From positions 682,001 through 746,000 of the forward strand of contig CAOLHI010000419.1 in NCBI GenBank assembly GCA_948474755.1: 64,000 nt of DNA. The letters run 5' to 3'. The notes beneath the pieces were generated by a model that was not told where the DNA came from, made no database searches, and saw only the letters and a list, made by a program, of their open reading frames with translations. The DNA comes from Ctenosaura bakeri (Eukaryota; Chordata; Lepidosauria; Squamata; Iguanidae). Position 1 is the first letter of the stretch, and every line of letters begins with the position of its first letter. This document shows positions 23,883 to 36,908 of the stretch, piece by piece. Both the position numbers and the translations under genes were made by a program.

Positions 23883-25197
23883 CCTATTTGTGAACAGTTG
23901 CTCATCTTCAGACTGTAGATGTCTCTGCCAGTGTGTAGATATCCAAAAGTGAGGCTAGCAGTTGAACTTTGTGCTGTGGTAACTGTAAGATATGAGAGGG
24001 CTTTACTGCTTGCTAAAATAGCTTCCCACTATACACCCAATCATGAAAAACATTACTGTCGTTATGGACTAGACATTGCACACATAAACATCATGATTAG
24101 CCATAGGGTCATATCTAATTTACTACACTGCTGTTGGCTGCTCTCCTCTATAACAGATATATTATGCCTACCACAAACAGAATTACTGACTACCTCAAAA
24201 GGTCATCAATTTACAACCCCTTTCCAAATCCTGTGGCCCTTTGTTTTATTGCCCACATTCAAGGCCATTTTTGTCAAAGTCAAAAGAAAGATGAGGCTTC
24301 AGCTGTAAAGCTTTGACTTTCATAGCAAGAGGGCTGAAAGTCAGGGAATCCAAGGAAGCAGCTACATTTTATATATTTGAGAGCTTTGCAGTTGTTACAT
24401 TGTAGTCCCTTGAAAATTCCTTTAAAAATCATAAATTTTATCAGCATACTTAAAATGGCTCATAAAAGCAGAAGGTGAAGCCTCACTTCAGATTTTGGGG
24501 GAGAAAATGTGGATTGTTCCTATGTGCATATAAATCACTTCCTGAGCAGCTTTTAAGTGGCTCCTTGAGAATGGATGCAGCTTTGATGACTTGCCAAGAG
24601 AAGGGCATGTAAATCCCACAAGAATTATCATTTGCTGATGACACAGGCTGTAAATGGAATGTCAGTAGTGCTATAGAAGTCAAATTGGCGGTCTTTTTTC
24701 TATTATTCTTATTATTTTCAGCAAGCTGAAGATACTGGGTGAGGCATCATTACAAAAGAAAAAAGAAAAAAAGGATTTGTGCAAAAATGCAAATAGTTTG
24801 TTGAAAACAAACCAGGAAAAAATCTTCAGAATTCCCCCTCCCTCTTTTAAGTATTTAAGTAATTGGTGTCTTCTTTAACTTCCCACTGTAACATTATAAA
24901 CAGCCTACCTCAAATTCCTGCTTGAGCTTACTAAAATCCATGTTAGGTAACTCCACAGTGCTCCATGTACCATGAAATTCAATTACATGTAAGAAAATTA
25001 GGAAAGAGCTTAATTATTTCTTACTACTGTGGCTGAGCACAAATTCTTTATCAGAGCATGGCAAGCATATGCATTTAACTACCACAAGAATGAGGAGAGG
25101 GTTGCTTCCTGAAGCAATATTTTGAACAGATTTGTAAGATTCATGGTTCAGATTTATCAATGGGTATTAGGCATGGTAGCTAAATGGAGACCTGACA

Positions 25198-25413
25198 TCT
25201 AGTGTGGTGTAGTAATCTGAGCATTGGACTATGACTCTGGAAACCATGGTTTGAATCCCCACTGAGCCATGGAAACCCATTGGGTGATTATGGGCAAGTC
25301 ACACTCGCTTGGCCTCAGAAGAAGGCAGTAACACACTCCCTCTGTTTAAATCTTGGTTTGCTTAGGGTTGCCATAAGTTGTAAATGACTTAAAGGCATAC
25401 AACAACAACTACA
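25198..25413 (+). repeat. ACA-tailed tRNA-derived SINE
   Basis: Nearly full copy: tRNA-like head with B-box-like GGTTTGAATCCCC, body with GGGCAAGTCACACTC and GTTGCCATAAGTTG, and tail ACAACAACAAC. Such ACA-tailed SINEs are common in lizards. Confidence 0.7.
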
Positions 25414-25939
25414 AGGAATTTTCATGTTCAAAAGCAGTGTTGTGAATCACAAGGCCAATCTATACATTTAGTTAGAATTCCATGACTATAATCCACACTG
25501 TGATTTTCTTCTCAAGAAAGTTTTTGGGGTGATGATGGATTGGGATCTATATTCCAAAATCTAAATTAGGGTAGTAACTTCATTATGCCAACCAGAATGG
25601 CATAAAATGTATGGAAGATGTAAGAAAGGTATTGCCGGAATATAGATTTAGGAATTTGGCTTCTGACCAATGCGTCAGTCCCTGCTTTTTGGAGAGCCAT
25701 GTTTTTTAAATCTCTCTCCATAGCTCACATCAGCCTTGTAGATGATTTTGATCAAGAACAGAGTATAGGTAAGAAAAGTAGAAATACCATGGATCCATGT
25801 TTCATCCTACATTTAGCTACTTTTTGAGGGGGAAAAAAGGTAAGATGGCTTCTTGGCACTCTGTTGGGACTTCAGTTCCACCATGCAATTAAGAATCATG
25901 TCAGGGAGCTTATTTCAGTCACCAGTACTTGCTGTCCTC

Positions 25940-26335
25940 CTCATGTTTAGAATGGAGATTGGTAGCAGGAAAGGACTGAAAGAACATTTGAAAATATTTA
26001 AAAAATTTTCAGAAAATGTTCGAAGATTGTTTTCTTGAGTGCTGGAAAACCCTGACCAGGAGAATCCTAGATGGATGAGAATCTTTGCAGTTTGGGATTT
26101 TTATGCACAAAAAATTCTTTTTAATAGAAAAGACCATTTTTGGCACAGAAAAGAATTCTCCTTTGCAGAACTTTGCAGTTTCTGCATCCCAAAATATATG
26201 TGCAGAAGAAAAGTTTCCTTGATAGGAAAATGCAGAAAATGTCAGCTGGCATCCTTTTCAATAGTTATAACATAAGCTGGCTTTATGATATCCTAATTTC
26301 TGGGGATTCAGGTTTGCGTGCTCAGAGATGAGTGA
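25940..26335. repeat. Unclassified repeat family 3, copy
   Basis: Shares a block with 7905-8336: a 'ggaaaaccctgaccaggagaatcctagatg' start, 'gatgagaatctttgcag', and repeated TTCTGCA/TGCAGAAA words. The right boundary is unclear. Confidence 0.5.
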
Positions 26336-26379
26336 TGCTGCCAAAAAGGAACACAATGAAACAGAAGTGTGAGGGGAAA

Positions 26380-26900
26380 AAAGGCCACACGTTTATTGGC
26401 TACCGCTGCTTATCAGGTTGGCTTATGCATGGGTCCAGATCTGGGCATTGATCAACCCACCTGTTGATTGACAAGCCTGCTCTTCCAGCTCCTGCTGGAA
26501 CCAATAGGTTGACAGAAAAGCACCCCTCCAACATGAGAGAACTCCCTAGTGGCTCTTCTGCCACCAAGGAATGTGGGAGAGTCATGCCGCTCCGGTGCTA
26601 TGCATGATCACCTCTGCCCTGCACCCCCATTTCTGCCTTGCACCAATGCCTGGGATACACTTGTAACGCTGGTCCCATAAAAGATGGGGTGGAGGACCTC
26701 AGCACCAACCATAACTTGTTGTTAATAAGATCCCATCAAGCAAGGTTGCTCTGAGAGGCCCTCTTTCTGAAAGCAATATTGTATTAAATGGCAGCTGAAT
26801 TGTCAGGGAACACACTTTAAGGATGTTGCCCAAGTGGTTGGACAAGTGCCAACCCCTATCTGGGTAAGCTGCCTGCACCACCCCCATAAACATGGTGTAG
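26380..26900 (-). repeat. Possible 3' end of a third Ngaro/DIRS-like element
   Basis: Read on minus, a short frame (26699-26893) has YPDRGWHLSNHLGN, vaguely like the RPDGVHLS--GN end of the hydrolase. It is followed by a GC-richer tract and AATAAA at 26392-26397. The resemblance is weak and could be chance. Confidence 0.25.
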
Positions 26901-27894
26901 CCTGCTAGTCAGTTGTTGAACATTTGTTCAACCACTGCACCTTTTCTCTCCTTCCTATTCTTTTTCTCAGACTTCAGTGTATACCCTTCCTCCCCTTCCA
27001 GTTTAAGGAGAGAAAAACATCAACATAATATCGATTTAATCCCCCAGCCCCAGTTCTTCTATCCAGATGGATTCCAGGTGGGTCCTCATGGTTCTTGAAC
27101 ATTACTGGTTGGGTGCCTGACCCTTCATCTACATCAACCCCCCAAGCAGACCTTGTCCCTGTGAGAGCCTGACACCCTTTTCCCTTTCTCTTAATGGCTC
27201 ACATCCAGGCAGTCCAAGAACCAGGGTCTCTGACACTGCTCCTGCCCTACCTCCCTACTGCTCCCAGTTCTGCTCTCAGGTGGGGAGACCACCCCTGCTG
27301 CCCTGGATTCTAGCAGATCCATATTCTCAACTGGCTTCTCAATGGTCTGGGTCCTGCTCATTGGCTGCTGGCACTTCCTTCCCAAGAGGCTGTGCAAACC
27401 ATGCAGCATTCTGAGAAAGAGACATAGCACCCAGCATGGCCTGGCAACCACATGGTCGCCACCAACACTTCAATCTGAAACCTACCCATCTGGTAAGCCA
27501 GGCAGCTACTTTATGATCCTGAACAATCAAACATGAAACCAAAATCCTACCTGTACAGGCTGGCAGCACTGTGACTAAAGCATTTCTGTGGTGCTGGAGA
27601 TTGGAGTACTGGGGAATGACATCTGCAGCTCACTCCCAGTCACAAGGTGTCTTGGGACAAGCAGTTGTAACAGGACCTTCAGTGGTCTCTCCAGATGCCT
27701 CTCTTCAAGGCACCTCATAACTGAGCGAGCGCTTCAGGTTTTGTTTCCCAGTGCTCTGATCTCCAACACCTCAGAAACACTGCCAGGTTGCAAAGTTAGG
27801 TATGAGAAGATACTGTCAATTTTAACTATGATGATGACAACTACAATGATGACAATGCAGACTCTCAGCAGCTTTGTTTTCTTTTTTTTCCCTT

Positions 27895-28039
27895 TCTTTT
27901 CTTTCTTCTGTTCATTTTTATGCACAAAATAAGTTCTGAACTGCAAATGAAATGATAAAATGATAATCTCAGGGAAGAGAAAGAAAATTATTCACTCTTG
28001 ACAATGAGAGACAAAATTTATGAAGATTTACATCCCTAG
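27895..28039. repeat. Unclassified repeat family 3, right-end fragment
   Basis: TTTTTATGCACAAAATAAG near the start and GAAGATTTACATCCCTAG at the end, as in the copy ending near 8335. Confidence 0.45.
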
Positions 28040-29094
28040 TTATATGGAGTCAGCTACACTAATGTCGGCATTTCATTTGAATTTTTGATCCCCATAAAAA
28101 GAGAGCTCTAAAACACCAGGGATCAAACTAGGTATAGAAAGCTCCCCACAGCAGATATTGGGTGGAAGGGGCCAAACATGAACCTCTGATATAAAGTGTG
28201 GAACCAGCAAGCATGACCCTATGTTCCTTCTAGTTAATCTTATAATATGTGTGATTGAATACCCAAGGAGGACTTAGGCCTCATACAAGAATATACATGT
28301 TACATCAGGGTAGGAAAAATGCATCCTGCTTCTAGCATGTGCCTCCTTTTTTGGGCTTTCTAGTCTCTCCATGATAGCCCTAAAGCTGTTGGATCCTCCC
28401 AAATTTATTGAAGCGGGACAAAAATTGCCTGAAAATTACCTACCCATCACTAAAATGCACAAAAATACAGTGGTTTGGCTTTATTTGCTACCCTGCCCCC
28501 AAGCCCTCCTAAGATGGAAAAATTTTTTTGCAGAAAAACAGTCAAAACTAAACCTAAATTAAAACCAGAAGTTATTTGTACTCACTTCCAATTCACCCAG
28601 AATGCATTGCTGTGGCCCATCAGCAAGTCATGGGGGCAAAAATTTGGGATGCAGAAAAATTGCCCACCACTGCCTTACATTATTTCCTGAATTTAGATTC
28701 TAACTATATTAAACCTTTCTTTTATTTCACATTTAGTCTTGATTACACCCAGAAAAAAACTCACATCTGGTACAATATCTTGCATATATAATCAGAAGTA
28801 AGATCAGCTGAATTAAATGGGACACTCAGTTTAGCAGGGGAATTAGTGCCTTTATGTTTTTTTAAGGCAAAACATATTTCACAACCTAATTATATGAATA
28901 TTGCTATTGGCTTTCTATCAGGAATATGTCCTATGAATTAAACCAACAAGCTTGTTCTAATAGAGCTTTTATTTTTAAAAACTCTACAGATTTGAATTCA
29001 TTCCTTGTGTAAACCAAATAAGAGTGCGCATTCAAATTTCTTTTGATTTCTAACCATGCTTTGTAAGTTACATATCCACTTCAGAACTTTCAAG

Positions 29095-29230
29095 GCACCA
29101 TACATCAATTATCTCAGCAGTCCTTAACAATAGTTCTGTAAAGTAAGTTGATATTATTATGCACTTATTACACATGGGAACCTGAGGCTGAGAAAGGGTG
29201 GCATGAAAATAAGGCATTAGATTTAATCTT
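29095..29230 (-). repeat. Old MIR-like CORE-SINE fragment
   Basis: 'ttctgtaaagtaagttgatattattatgcacttattacacatgggaacctgaggctgagaaagg' follows the MIR layout of a diagonal GTAGGTA-TATTATTATC, TTACA and AAC-TGAGGC. Heavily mutated. Confidence 0.4.
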
Positions 29231-30234
29231 TTAGGCCTAATCTATTGCAGTTTTTGTCAATGATTGGAATGATCATTCAATGCCTTTTTCTGTGGTATTT
29301 AACTTAAAGAGGACTGACATTTTTTTAAAACAATGACATAAGATTAATTAATTTGGATTCATTAGCCCTCACTAATTTCAAGAGGAGGGATTAACAGGAG
29401 GAAAGGAGATAACAGGACTCTGGCATTGTCCCATGAACTGAATTGTGTCTCAGGCGTGTACTGTGGGGTGACACAAAAATAAGAGCATTGCCCCCTGAAT
29501 AAGAATTCTGCCCCCAATGCAATTTTCCTTGGTCTGCCAACTTTCTAGTATTGCAGAGAGTGAGTCATTGCAACTAATTCATGCCTTCTATTTCCTACAT
29601 TCGCATTCTCTTGGTAACTTGTCTGTCCCTTTTCTTTGCATGCTGAACCTGCATTTGTAAATGGAAGTTTTAAGTCACTGTAGTGTTAGTAATTTAGGAA
29701 CTGAACAAAAATGTCAGGGATGGAATTCTTATTGGGAGCAGCGAATTACCTTTTCTCCCCTCTGTGTTGCCTTGTTATCTAGGAGAGAGAAAAGAGCACA
29801 TACAAAGAGAGGGAAGCCAGGGAGGCAAAGGGAACCACTATTGGTCATGCCACAAAGCTCCATGGACTAAACAGTAGAAGAGACATATATGAAGAAGCAA
29901 TATGTGGAAATGGAGGAGAATAAGAAATCACTGGATGCCATGCTATGAACTCTGCTGATTTTCTTTCTTCTTTTTGTTTTCTTTGATAAGCACATAGAAT
30001 TCTGTCACACATCAAGCCAAAATCCCCTTTATGCCATTAATGAGTAAATTTAGCACATCCTTGTGTGGAAGCTAAAGAAACAAAAGAAAACTCCATTTGC
30101 AAGTTGGGTGTCTGTGATGTCTCAGAGAACATTTAGTTTACTTGCAAATTCTTCTGGAAAAATTATTTCAATGCTGAATAGAGTTATAAGCTCTTTAATT
30201 CCAGTGATACACCATATTTCATATTGTTTAGACA

Positions 30235-30380
30235 CTATGTGACCTTGGGCAAGTCACACTCTCTCAGCCTCAGAGGACGGCAAAGGCAAACTACTTCTGA
30301 ACAAATCTCAGCAAGAAAACCCCATGAGAGGGTCACCTTAGGGTCACTTTAGATTAGAAACAACTTGATGGCACACAAGA
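30235..30380 (+). repeat. ACA-type SINE, 5'-truncated
   Basis: GACCTTGGGCAAGTCACACT, then GGCAAACTACTTCTGAA, then CTTGATGGCACACAAGAAAC, matching the body and end of the ACA SINE family. Confidence 0.6.
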
Positions 30381-30429
30381 AACATTGTGAATCTTTGGAT
30401 CTGAACCTGTGTTCATTTTGTTCTCATAT

Positions 30430-30600
30430 GTGAAAATGAAAAACTGAAGGTTTTATTGAGAGAGATTATAAGAGATTTTGCACATTTTCCAAAGATTTTT
30501 GCAGGTTTGGGGGATTTTTAGTGCAAATTGCACAAAAGATTTCTGTGCAAACTGCTTGTTCCACAAACTGCTATTGCTACAATCTTGTTTTCAACAACAG
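30430..30600. repeat. Unclassified repeat family 3, fragment
   Basis: Repeated TTTTGCA/TGCAAATTGCACAAAAGATTT words like the family 3 interior. No termini. Confidence 0.3.
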
Positions 30601-30936
30601 ATACATTTAAAGTTTTCACCTCCCTTTAATCAACAGTTAGTTCTTCTGTCCTTTTGCTACATTTGGATTGCAACTGGCAAGTTTTACCTATATAACACCT
30701 AAAAGTTTTTCCAGCTGGAACAGTATAGGGATTTCCTGTGAAATTCAATGTTCTCTGCCTAAGAAAGGGGATATTGGCTTTGCAAAATACAGAGGCAGCT
30801 TGGATCTCAAGGGAAGTTACTTTTCTGTTACTAGTGGAGTTGAAATGTTTTTACCTGTCTTTTATTGCCCTTTGTCCTGATTTCCACATGGCCAAGAAAG
30901 GGAGGAGCCCCTGCCTGCATTGATATTCCTCTAGAC

Positions 30937-31204
30937 CAGAGCTTTCCAAACTGTGTGTCATGATACGTTACTGTGTTGGCTGCAGTGTGTAGGCATGTCA
31001 CACAAACATAATGGGTGGAGGGCATGCCTCTCCCCCTGCCACTGCCCCAGGCCGAGGAAGAACCCAATGAGAGTGGCAGCAATGGGCCAGGCTTGGGTGG
31101 AGGGGTTTCCTCCACTTATTTTATTTACTTACTGAATTACAGTGTAGCAAAATGATGCATATCTAAAAAGTGTGTCACCAACACAAAAAGTTTGGAAAGC
31201 TCTG
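30937..31204. mobile_element. Short non-autonomous hAT-like transposon
   Basis: 268 bp with inverted ends CAGAGCTTTCCAAACT...AGTTTGGAAAGCTCTG and a perfect 8-bp duplication CTCTAGAC (30929-30936 and 31205-31212). No transposase. Confidence 0.9.
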
Positions 31205-31267
31205 CTCTAGACCACCTCAACTGACAACAGAAATAAGATGAGGAATAGAGGAGGAGGGGGAAAAGGA

Positions 31268-31421
31268 ATGTAGCTGCAACTTTAAGATTAACTGGTTTCG
31301 TTTTTGCATGAGCTTTCATGGATATGAACCTGCTTTTTCATATGCATCCAAAGAAGTGGGTTTATATCCATTAAGGTCATGCAAAAATTAAAACCAATTA
31401 GTCTTAAAGATGCTGCTACAT
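31268..31421. repeat. Inverted-repeat element
   Basis: About 30-bp inverted ends (ATGTAGCTGCAACTTTAAGA / TCTTAAAGATGCTGCTACAT) around GCATGAGCTTTCATGGATAT. This is a recognisable squamate interspersed repeat type; a weaker relative lies at 51295-51420. Confidence 0.6.
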
Positions 31422-31674
31422 TTCTTTTGTTCCCCTCCTTCCTTTCTCTTTTTTATTCTGCAAAAGACTTAACATGACTCCTTCTTTGAAAATGTAGGCC
31501 TATGACTCTTAACATCATCACTCTTCTTCTTCTGTATGATTTTAAACATTTTTACCTGATGAAGAAACCCGTGAAGCTTTGAAGACTTGCGTGATGTTTT
31601 CTGCATTCGGCTCAGGTCCAAGCTATGTGACAGACTGTATCTGCTTGTATATAAGCCTGGCTATGCCGTAAGAT

Positions 31675-32088
31675 CATCAGAAGAGGGCCGTCTCCCACTA
31701 TCCTCACAATCATGGTTAGTAGGGAGGTGAGAGAGGGCCTTCTCATTGTCTGCCCCTAAACTCCAGAAACTCCTTCTCAAGAGGCTGGATTGCCCCCTTC
31801 CTTGTTTTCTTTCTGTTATTCCAAAAGGTTTTTAAAACAAAAAGTTTGTAAAGAAAAGGTTAGGGAGTGCTGTATTGCTCTAACTGAACTTTTAAAAATA
31901 GTTTTTATGGTTTGAATTGTTTTAATATGGAGAATATTAAGGTTTGAATTTTTTAAATACGGAGAATAATTTAGTTCTAGTTTAATGTTCATTTTTAAAA
32001 CAATGTTTTTAATTGCATTGCTCTTTTTAAGCTCTGAGCTGCTTTGAGTTCCCATTTTGGGGGGAAAAAAGCAAGATTCAAATAAAAG

Positions 32089-32137
<49 letters not shown>
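31675..32137 (+). repeat. L2-type LINE 3' end
   Basis: GAGGGCCTTCTCATTGTCTGCCCC and AAACTCCTTCTCAAGAGGCT precede a T/A-rich 3' UTR and GCTGCTTTGAGTTCCCATTTTGGGG, then AAGATTCAAATAAA and a GAT array. The order is that of squamate L2 3' ends. No ORF2 is present. Confidence 0.65.
32090..32137. repeat. (GAT)n tail microsatellite of an L2-type LINE end
   Basis: About 16 perfect GAT units directly after an L2-type 3' end. The poly-Ser run predicted on the opposite strand is an artefact. Confidence 0.9.
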
Positions 32138-32140
<3 letters not shown>

Positions 32141-32536
32141 GGTTGACCAATAAAGGTACCGCTGTTTTGTGGATTTTGTATTTTGTTGTATTTGTATTTG
32201 TTGTATTTTACTGCATAGCCAACATGACTACCTTTGTTTCCTGGATTTGACTGGAATGTTTCATTGCCCACCCAAACGCTTTTCCTTTTAATTGGAAGTC
32301 TGAGCCAATGACTCATCCTTCTGCATGCCTGAGATAGGTACTTGTGAAGGTTGAAAGACCTGAGAAGATACAGTTATTTGCCCAGAGAGGGAAGGTATGT
32401 TTGCTTACCTGTGTGAACCATGTGTGTAATACCAGAAATAGTTGGTTGAGCTTATTGTTCAGCATTCGTGAGAACTGAGCTAGAAATTAATATCATAAAA
32501 AACTTAAGTTGAAACTAGAGCTGTCTCAACCTTTCA

Positions 32537-32738
32537 GGGCCTTTCTGCACTACATGGGTATAGTCCTATTATTCCACTTTCAGCATCCTGTGGAATTCTG
32601 AGGCTTTTAGTTTCCTGAGGCCAAAGAACTCTCTGGTTGAGAATTCTAAAGGCCCCTCCCTAAATTGCAAACCCCAGGATTCTATAGGATGTTGAAAGTG
32701 GACTAATAGCACTGTAACAGTGTAGTGTGGAAAGGCTC
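32537..32738. mobile_element. Fold-back MITE family 1
   Basis: 202 bp, ends GGGCCTTTCTGCAC / GTGTGGAAAGGCTC. Flanks TCA and TAA differ at one base. Confidence 0.8.
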
Positions 32739-32739
32739 T

Positions 32740-35700
32740 AAGTCTCTCTTGGCTATTTGCAACATAGTTGGGAGTGAAATAAAGCTCCCTACCAACTGAA
32801 CTTAAATAGATCCACACACACACCAAAAAAGAAAATAAATCTGCTATTTACATTAGATTTATGAGGTGACTGACCGTTTCCTTGACTCTTTTTTTTAGTT
32901 TTAAATTAAGGATCTCACCCTCTTCACAGAAGCATGAGAAACTGCCTTTAGCACCTTTGTTTTCTGGAGCGGCTTTAAAGTGATCCGGCACTCCAGAAAA
33001 ATCTTGCAAAGGTGACTGGAAACAAATGGTGTCATCACCACACTTTCTGCATTTCCTTGGAGGCAATATTTTATGACATTGTTCCAAAGTGATTCTGGTA
33101 GTGTAAATATGACACAAAGGGCCTTGTGTCAAAATGTATCCTTTCCCAGAAAAAAATAAGAGAATAATGTATCCTGTTTTCTAGAAAGTCAATTATCTGG
33201 TGGAAATTGGAGTAAGGATTTTCCCCAGGGGCACTGAAAATTAGTAGATCATCATTGGAATAAAAATTATCTGGGTAGGGGAATGTCTCTGAATGGGGTA
33301 AATATTATTCTTTAATCTGTTTCAAGAACCATTGTTTTCCATGAACACTGATTTTTGAATACCATTTTCCCCAGGTTGTTTCTTCTTTCTTCTTCCGGAA
33401 TTAATATCCCACTCAGTGAAGGGTCACACTGTGAAAGGTATTGTGTCCTAGTGCTGTATGATGTAATGACATTATCAAATGTCAGCGAATAAAATCAGTA
33501 GCAGTCAAATATGGTTATGTCACTGAGAGTATTAAGGGCAGCAATGGGGAAGTGAGAGCAAATAATGAATTGACAAAGTTTTCAAAGGCTGATAAAATAA
33601 GTCTGAAAAAGTAGCGATATTTTTGCCACATCAAATGTGTTCACATGGCAAAAAATAAATCAAGCAGGTTCGTTTTGATACTCTATCCTGCTCTGAACAG
33701 GAATTTGTTCTGATTTTTAAATGCAGCTTCTGTATACTGTGTATATTGGATGGCTCACAGTTTTGTAACCTTTATTGCAATAGTAAGAGAAGTTATCAGT
33801 TAAGTCTGTCAGAAATGCCACTGAGCAGCTGCTGAATGCCCCTGGCATAGTAACAAGAAGAAGAGATCAGAGAAGCTAAATAGGTCAAGTATTTTTAAAC
33901 CACCTATTGTTTCTCAAGAAGTTCTTTTAATAATAATTTTGAAAGCCTATCTGCATGCAATGTGAGGTAGTTAAAAGCTTCTTTCTGCCTTTACATCAGT
34001 TTCTATGATGGTGGCACTTGGAGATTTGCAGCTTTCAAATTCTCTTTAAGAACAGACTTTTAAAATGTATTAAGGTGTTGCAAAAAAAAAAAAAGAAAGA
34101 GAGAGAGAGAGAAAGAAAAAGAAACCCAGCTACTGCCTTTGATACCTTTACATATTTATTTATTTGATATGTTTATCACTTCTTTTGATTCAATGAATCT
34201 GCAAGGAAGCTACAATGCTGAAATAATGGAACACCTAGCTTTCTAACATAATTTGTAAAAGATATAAAAATAGAAAGCAGCCAAGAATTGTAACCCTGTT
34301 CCTGGCTCCTTAAGCTGTATAACAGGCATGAAGAGAAGGCATCAAGGTTTTCCTAGAGAGCACCAACCAATAGGAGACAGCCACTACTCTTGGACAAAAT
34401 ATTTCACTGAATATCTCATCTAACCTTCCCTTTTTGTTCACAGTATTTGTTTCGTTGTTTGCTGCTCCTTGTGGGACTAAAGGGCCCCCTCTCTAAATTG
34501 CAAACCCTAGGATTCCATAGGATGTTGAAAGTGGAATAATAGTACTATAACAGGCTAGTGCAGAAATGGCCTTGGAAAGGACGCTTTCCTAAGATTCTGG
34601 CAAAATCATCAGCTCCAGGGCCATCTGGCATGGAACTTCCAGGTGCTTTTTCAGTTAACTTGTCTCTTACCCATCACAGAATCTCCAAGCAGAGCCTCCC
34701 AGGTGTTACCACACAATACATCCCCTCCATCCTGTGGGATAGCAAAATTGGTGGGAAATATCATGTTATAAAAACTGGACACTTACGGCTGGGAAACATG
34801 TAGTATGCAGGATGCTGGCTGTAAGCATCGGCTAGGTCAGGATGGCCTCAGCAGGGCTAGGCCATAAGTTTAAGATTAGGTGGGAAAGCCCAGCATTAAT
34901 GGGCTTCTTCCTTTCAATAGTATAGACAACCAGGACAATCATAGATGAAACTCCAACATACAGCAGGCAAACACCCCTGCTGTGTGCATTTCTTATAGAG
35001 ACTTTTTCCATTTACTTTATCCAACCAAGACATTAAGAGGCTGTCAAGACTCCCATTGATGTTTTGTCACCCAAAGTAAGACAATCAGCTCATGCCAACC
35101 CCCCCCTCAGTTCTCTGCTCACCCCGGGATTTAAACCATGGCTCTGAACCTGGCAATTTGTAGTACTTTTTGGGGTGTAGTACATTAGATGTTACTTTGC
35201 ACATTGGTCCCAGAATCCCATACTCTGTGCTATATTCAGACTGCAGTCTGAGCCACTCCCTTTTGACTTTCTTCTGGACCAATAAATATCGCCCGCTACA
35301 CCTGAAATCTTTCTCTGTCCAATCTTTCTCATTTCTCCCTTTGCTAGCCTTCTATGGTTCATGAGACTGCTTTATTTCTTGTCTCTGTGTCTGCTGATTT
35401 CCAATGAAAACACCCTGTTTAAACCTTTAGCTGGAGTTTTACAGTCAGTACTGGTATATACAGATGAAAAGATCCTGCTGTTATCCCCCTCTTGAAGGCC
35501 TCCTTTGAGTAATTTCCACAATTTCTAAGGAGCCACTGGCACTGCTGGTGGGCCTTAAGACCCCCTGCTTTTTGGGGTAACACAGGTTTCACCTGAAGAC
35601 AGGGGCCTCACTGAAGAGTTGTTAGCTTATCTAACCCTGGCTTTTTTTCTTTGTTCTCATTGAAAATCTTTTTATTTACAAAAATTCATTCTCATGTTAA

Positions 35701-36318
35701 ATGCCATATATATCTCATGTTTTCATTCCATGCTTATATTTTTGAAGGTCTGACACTAAAAGGCCTCAACTTATTTTCAGAAGCAGAAGGAAGGTAGAGA
35801 TTGAAGTATAATATAAAAGAGTCATTAAAGGTACTACTCCTTTTGGATGCCAATTCTACTTTGGAAGAAAAATTGAGCTAGGACATGGCTTTACTCAAAG
35901 ATCTGTTACCAAGCTCTCTGTAACAGAGCAGAAAGACATTTATATGTATGTTGCATTCTATGTGTGTGCTGTGTTCTGGTTGAACTGAAACTTTGTTTAG
36001 CCCTGGATAGCAAAGATGTAACCCTACTGGTGACTGAAAACAAATTTCTCGACAGTCCTCAAGCCAGCTTCCATGGAAAATAATGAAAGTTATGACTCCC
36101 CAATAATAATAACTATTTATATTAAATATACTCTGGATTTGAGATGCAACTAATCAGACCTTAAACATGAATACCTCCTAGAGAGACAGCTTTACCTACA
36201 TCTAGACATCTTGCATCTAGATAGTAGGCATGTTGTCAGGAAAATCAGACTAAATGGGTGATTGTTAGGTACTCTGCAATATCTGCCTCAAGTTTGTGTT
36301 TGTCTCAGATACTAGTCT
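32740..36318. other. No gene recognised
   Basis: Contains the half MITE at 34484 and an A/GA-rich run at 34081-34125. Open frames are short and mutually overlapping. Confidence 0.45.
34484..34571. repeat. Fold-back MITE family 1, half copy
   Basis: Only the right arm (CTCTAAATTGCAAACCCTAG to GCAGAAATGGCC) remains. Confidence 0.65.
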
Positions 36319-36547
36319 GTTGCTGCTGTGTGCTTTCAAGTTGTTTCTGACTTATGGTGATCTTGAGGTGAACCTATCACAGGTTTTATTTGGCAAGTTT
36401 TGTTCAGTGGGATTTTTTTCTTTCCCTTTCCCTTCCACTGAGGCTGAGAGGGTGTCATCCAGTGGGTTTCAATGGCTGAGCAGGGATTCAAACCCTGGTC
36501 TCCAGCACTGTAGGCCAATATTCAAACCACCATGCCATGCTGGCTCT
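36319..36547 (-). repeat. ACA-type tRNA SINE
   Basis: On plus it runs from TTGCTGCTGTGTGCTTTCAAG, through GACTTATGGTGATCTTGAGG and CCAGTGGGTTTC, to GGATTCAAACCCTGGTCTCC (B-box complement) and the head. This is a complete SINE in reverse. Confidence 0.7.
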
Positions 36548-36908
36548 GTGTTAAACCAAATTTCCAATAACACATCACAGAAAAACCAGAGGACACCCAC
36601 CTTCTCTGTTGGTACGTTTTTTATCCAAAGGTGATTTCCTCCACCCACAGGAACACATGTTAGACCCCATGCTCCAAAGCTTCCAGCAGCGGGACTTGCT
36701 TGCTGTCTACACTATTGACTATGATTCCTAGAAGAAGTTTTTGCTTCTTGGCCTTTTTGGTCTCTTGAAGTCATAGAATTCTAGGCTTACTTGAAATCTC
36801 TCTCTTTCTTTTTCACTCTCACATCTTCACACAGGATATTCCCCACTCCTCATGAATCTAGGATTTAGTTTAATCTTTTAAAGTCCTTGTTCTGACCCAG
36901 AAGACTTG

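Noticed and set aside
23919..24308. 129-codon plus frame just after the hAT-like element
   Set aside because: No recognisable motif, Kozak context or neighbours; considered chance.
31816..32316. 166-codon minus frame with a poly-Ser run
   Set aside because: Covers an L2-type 3' end and its GAT array on the opposite strand.
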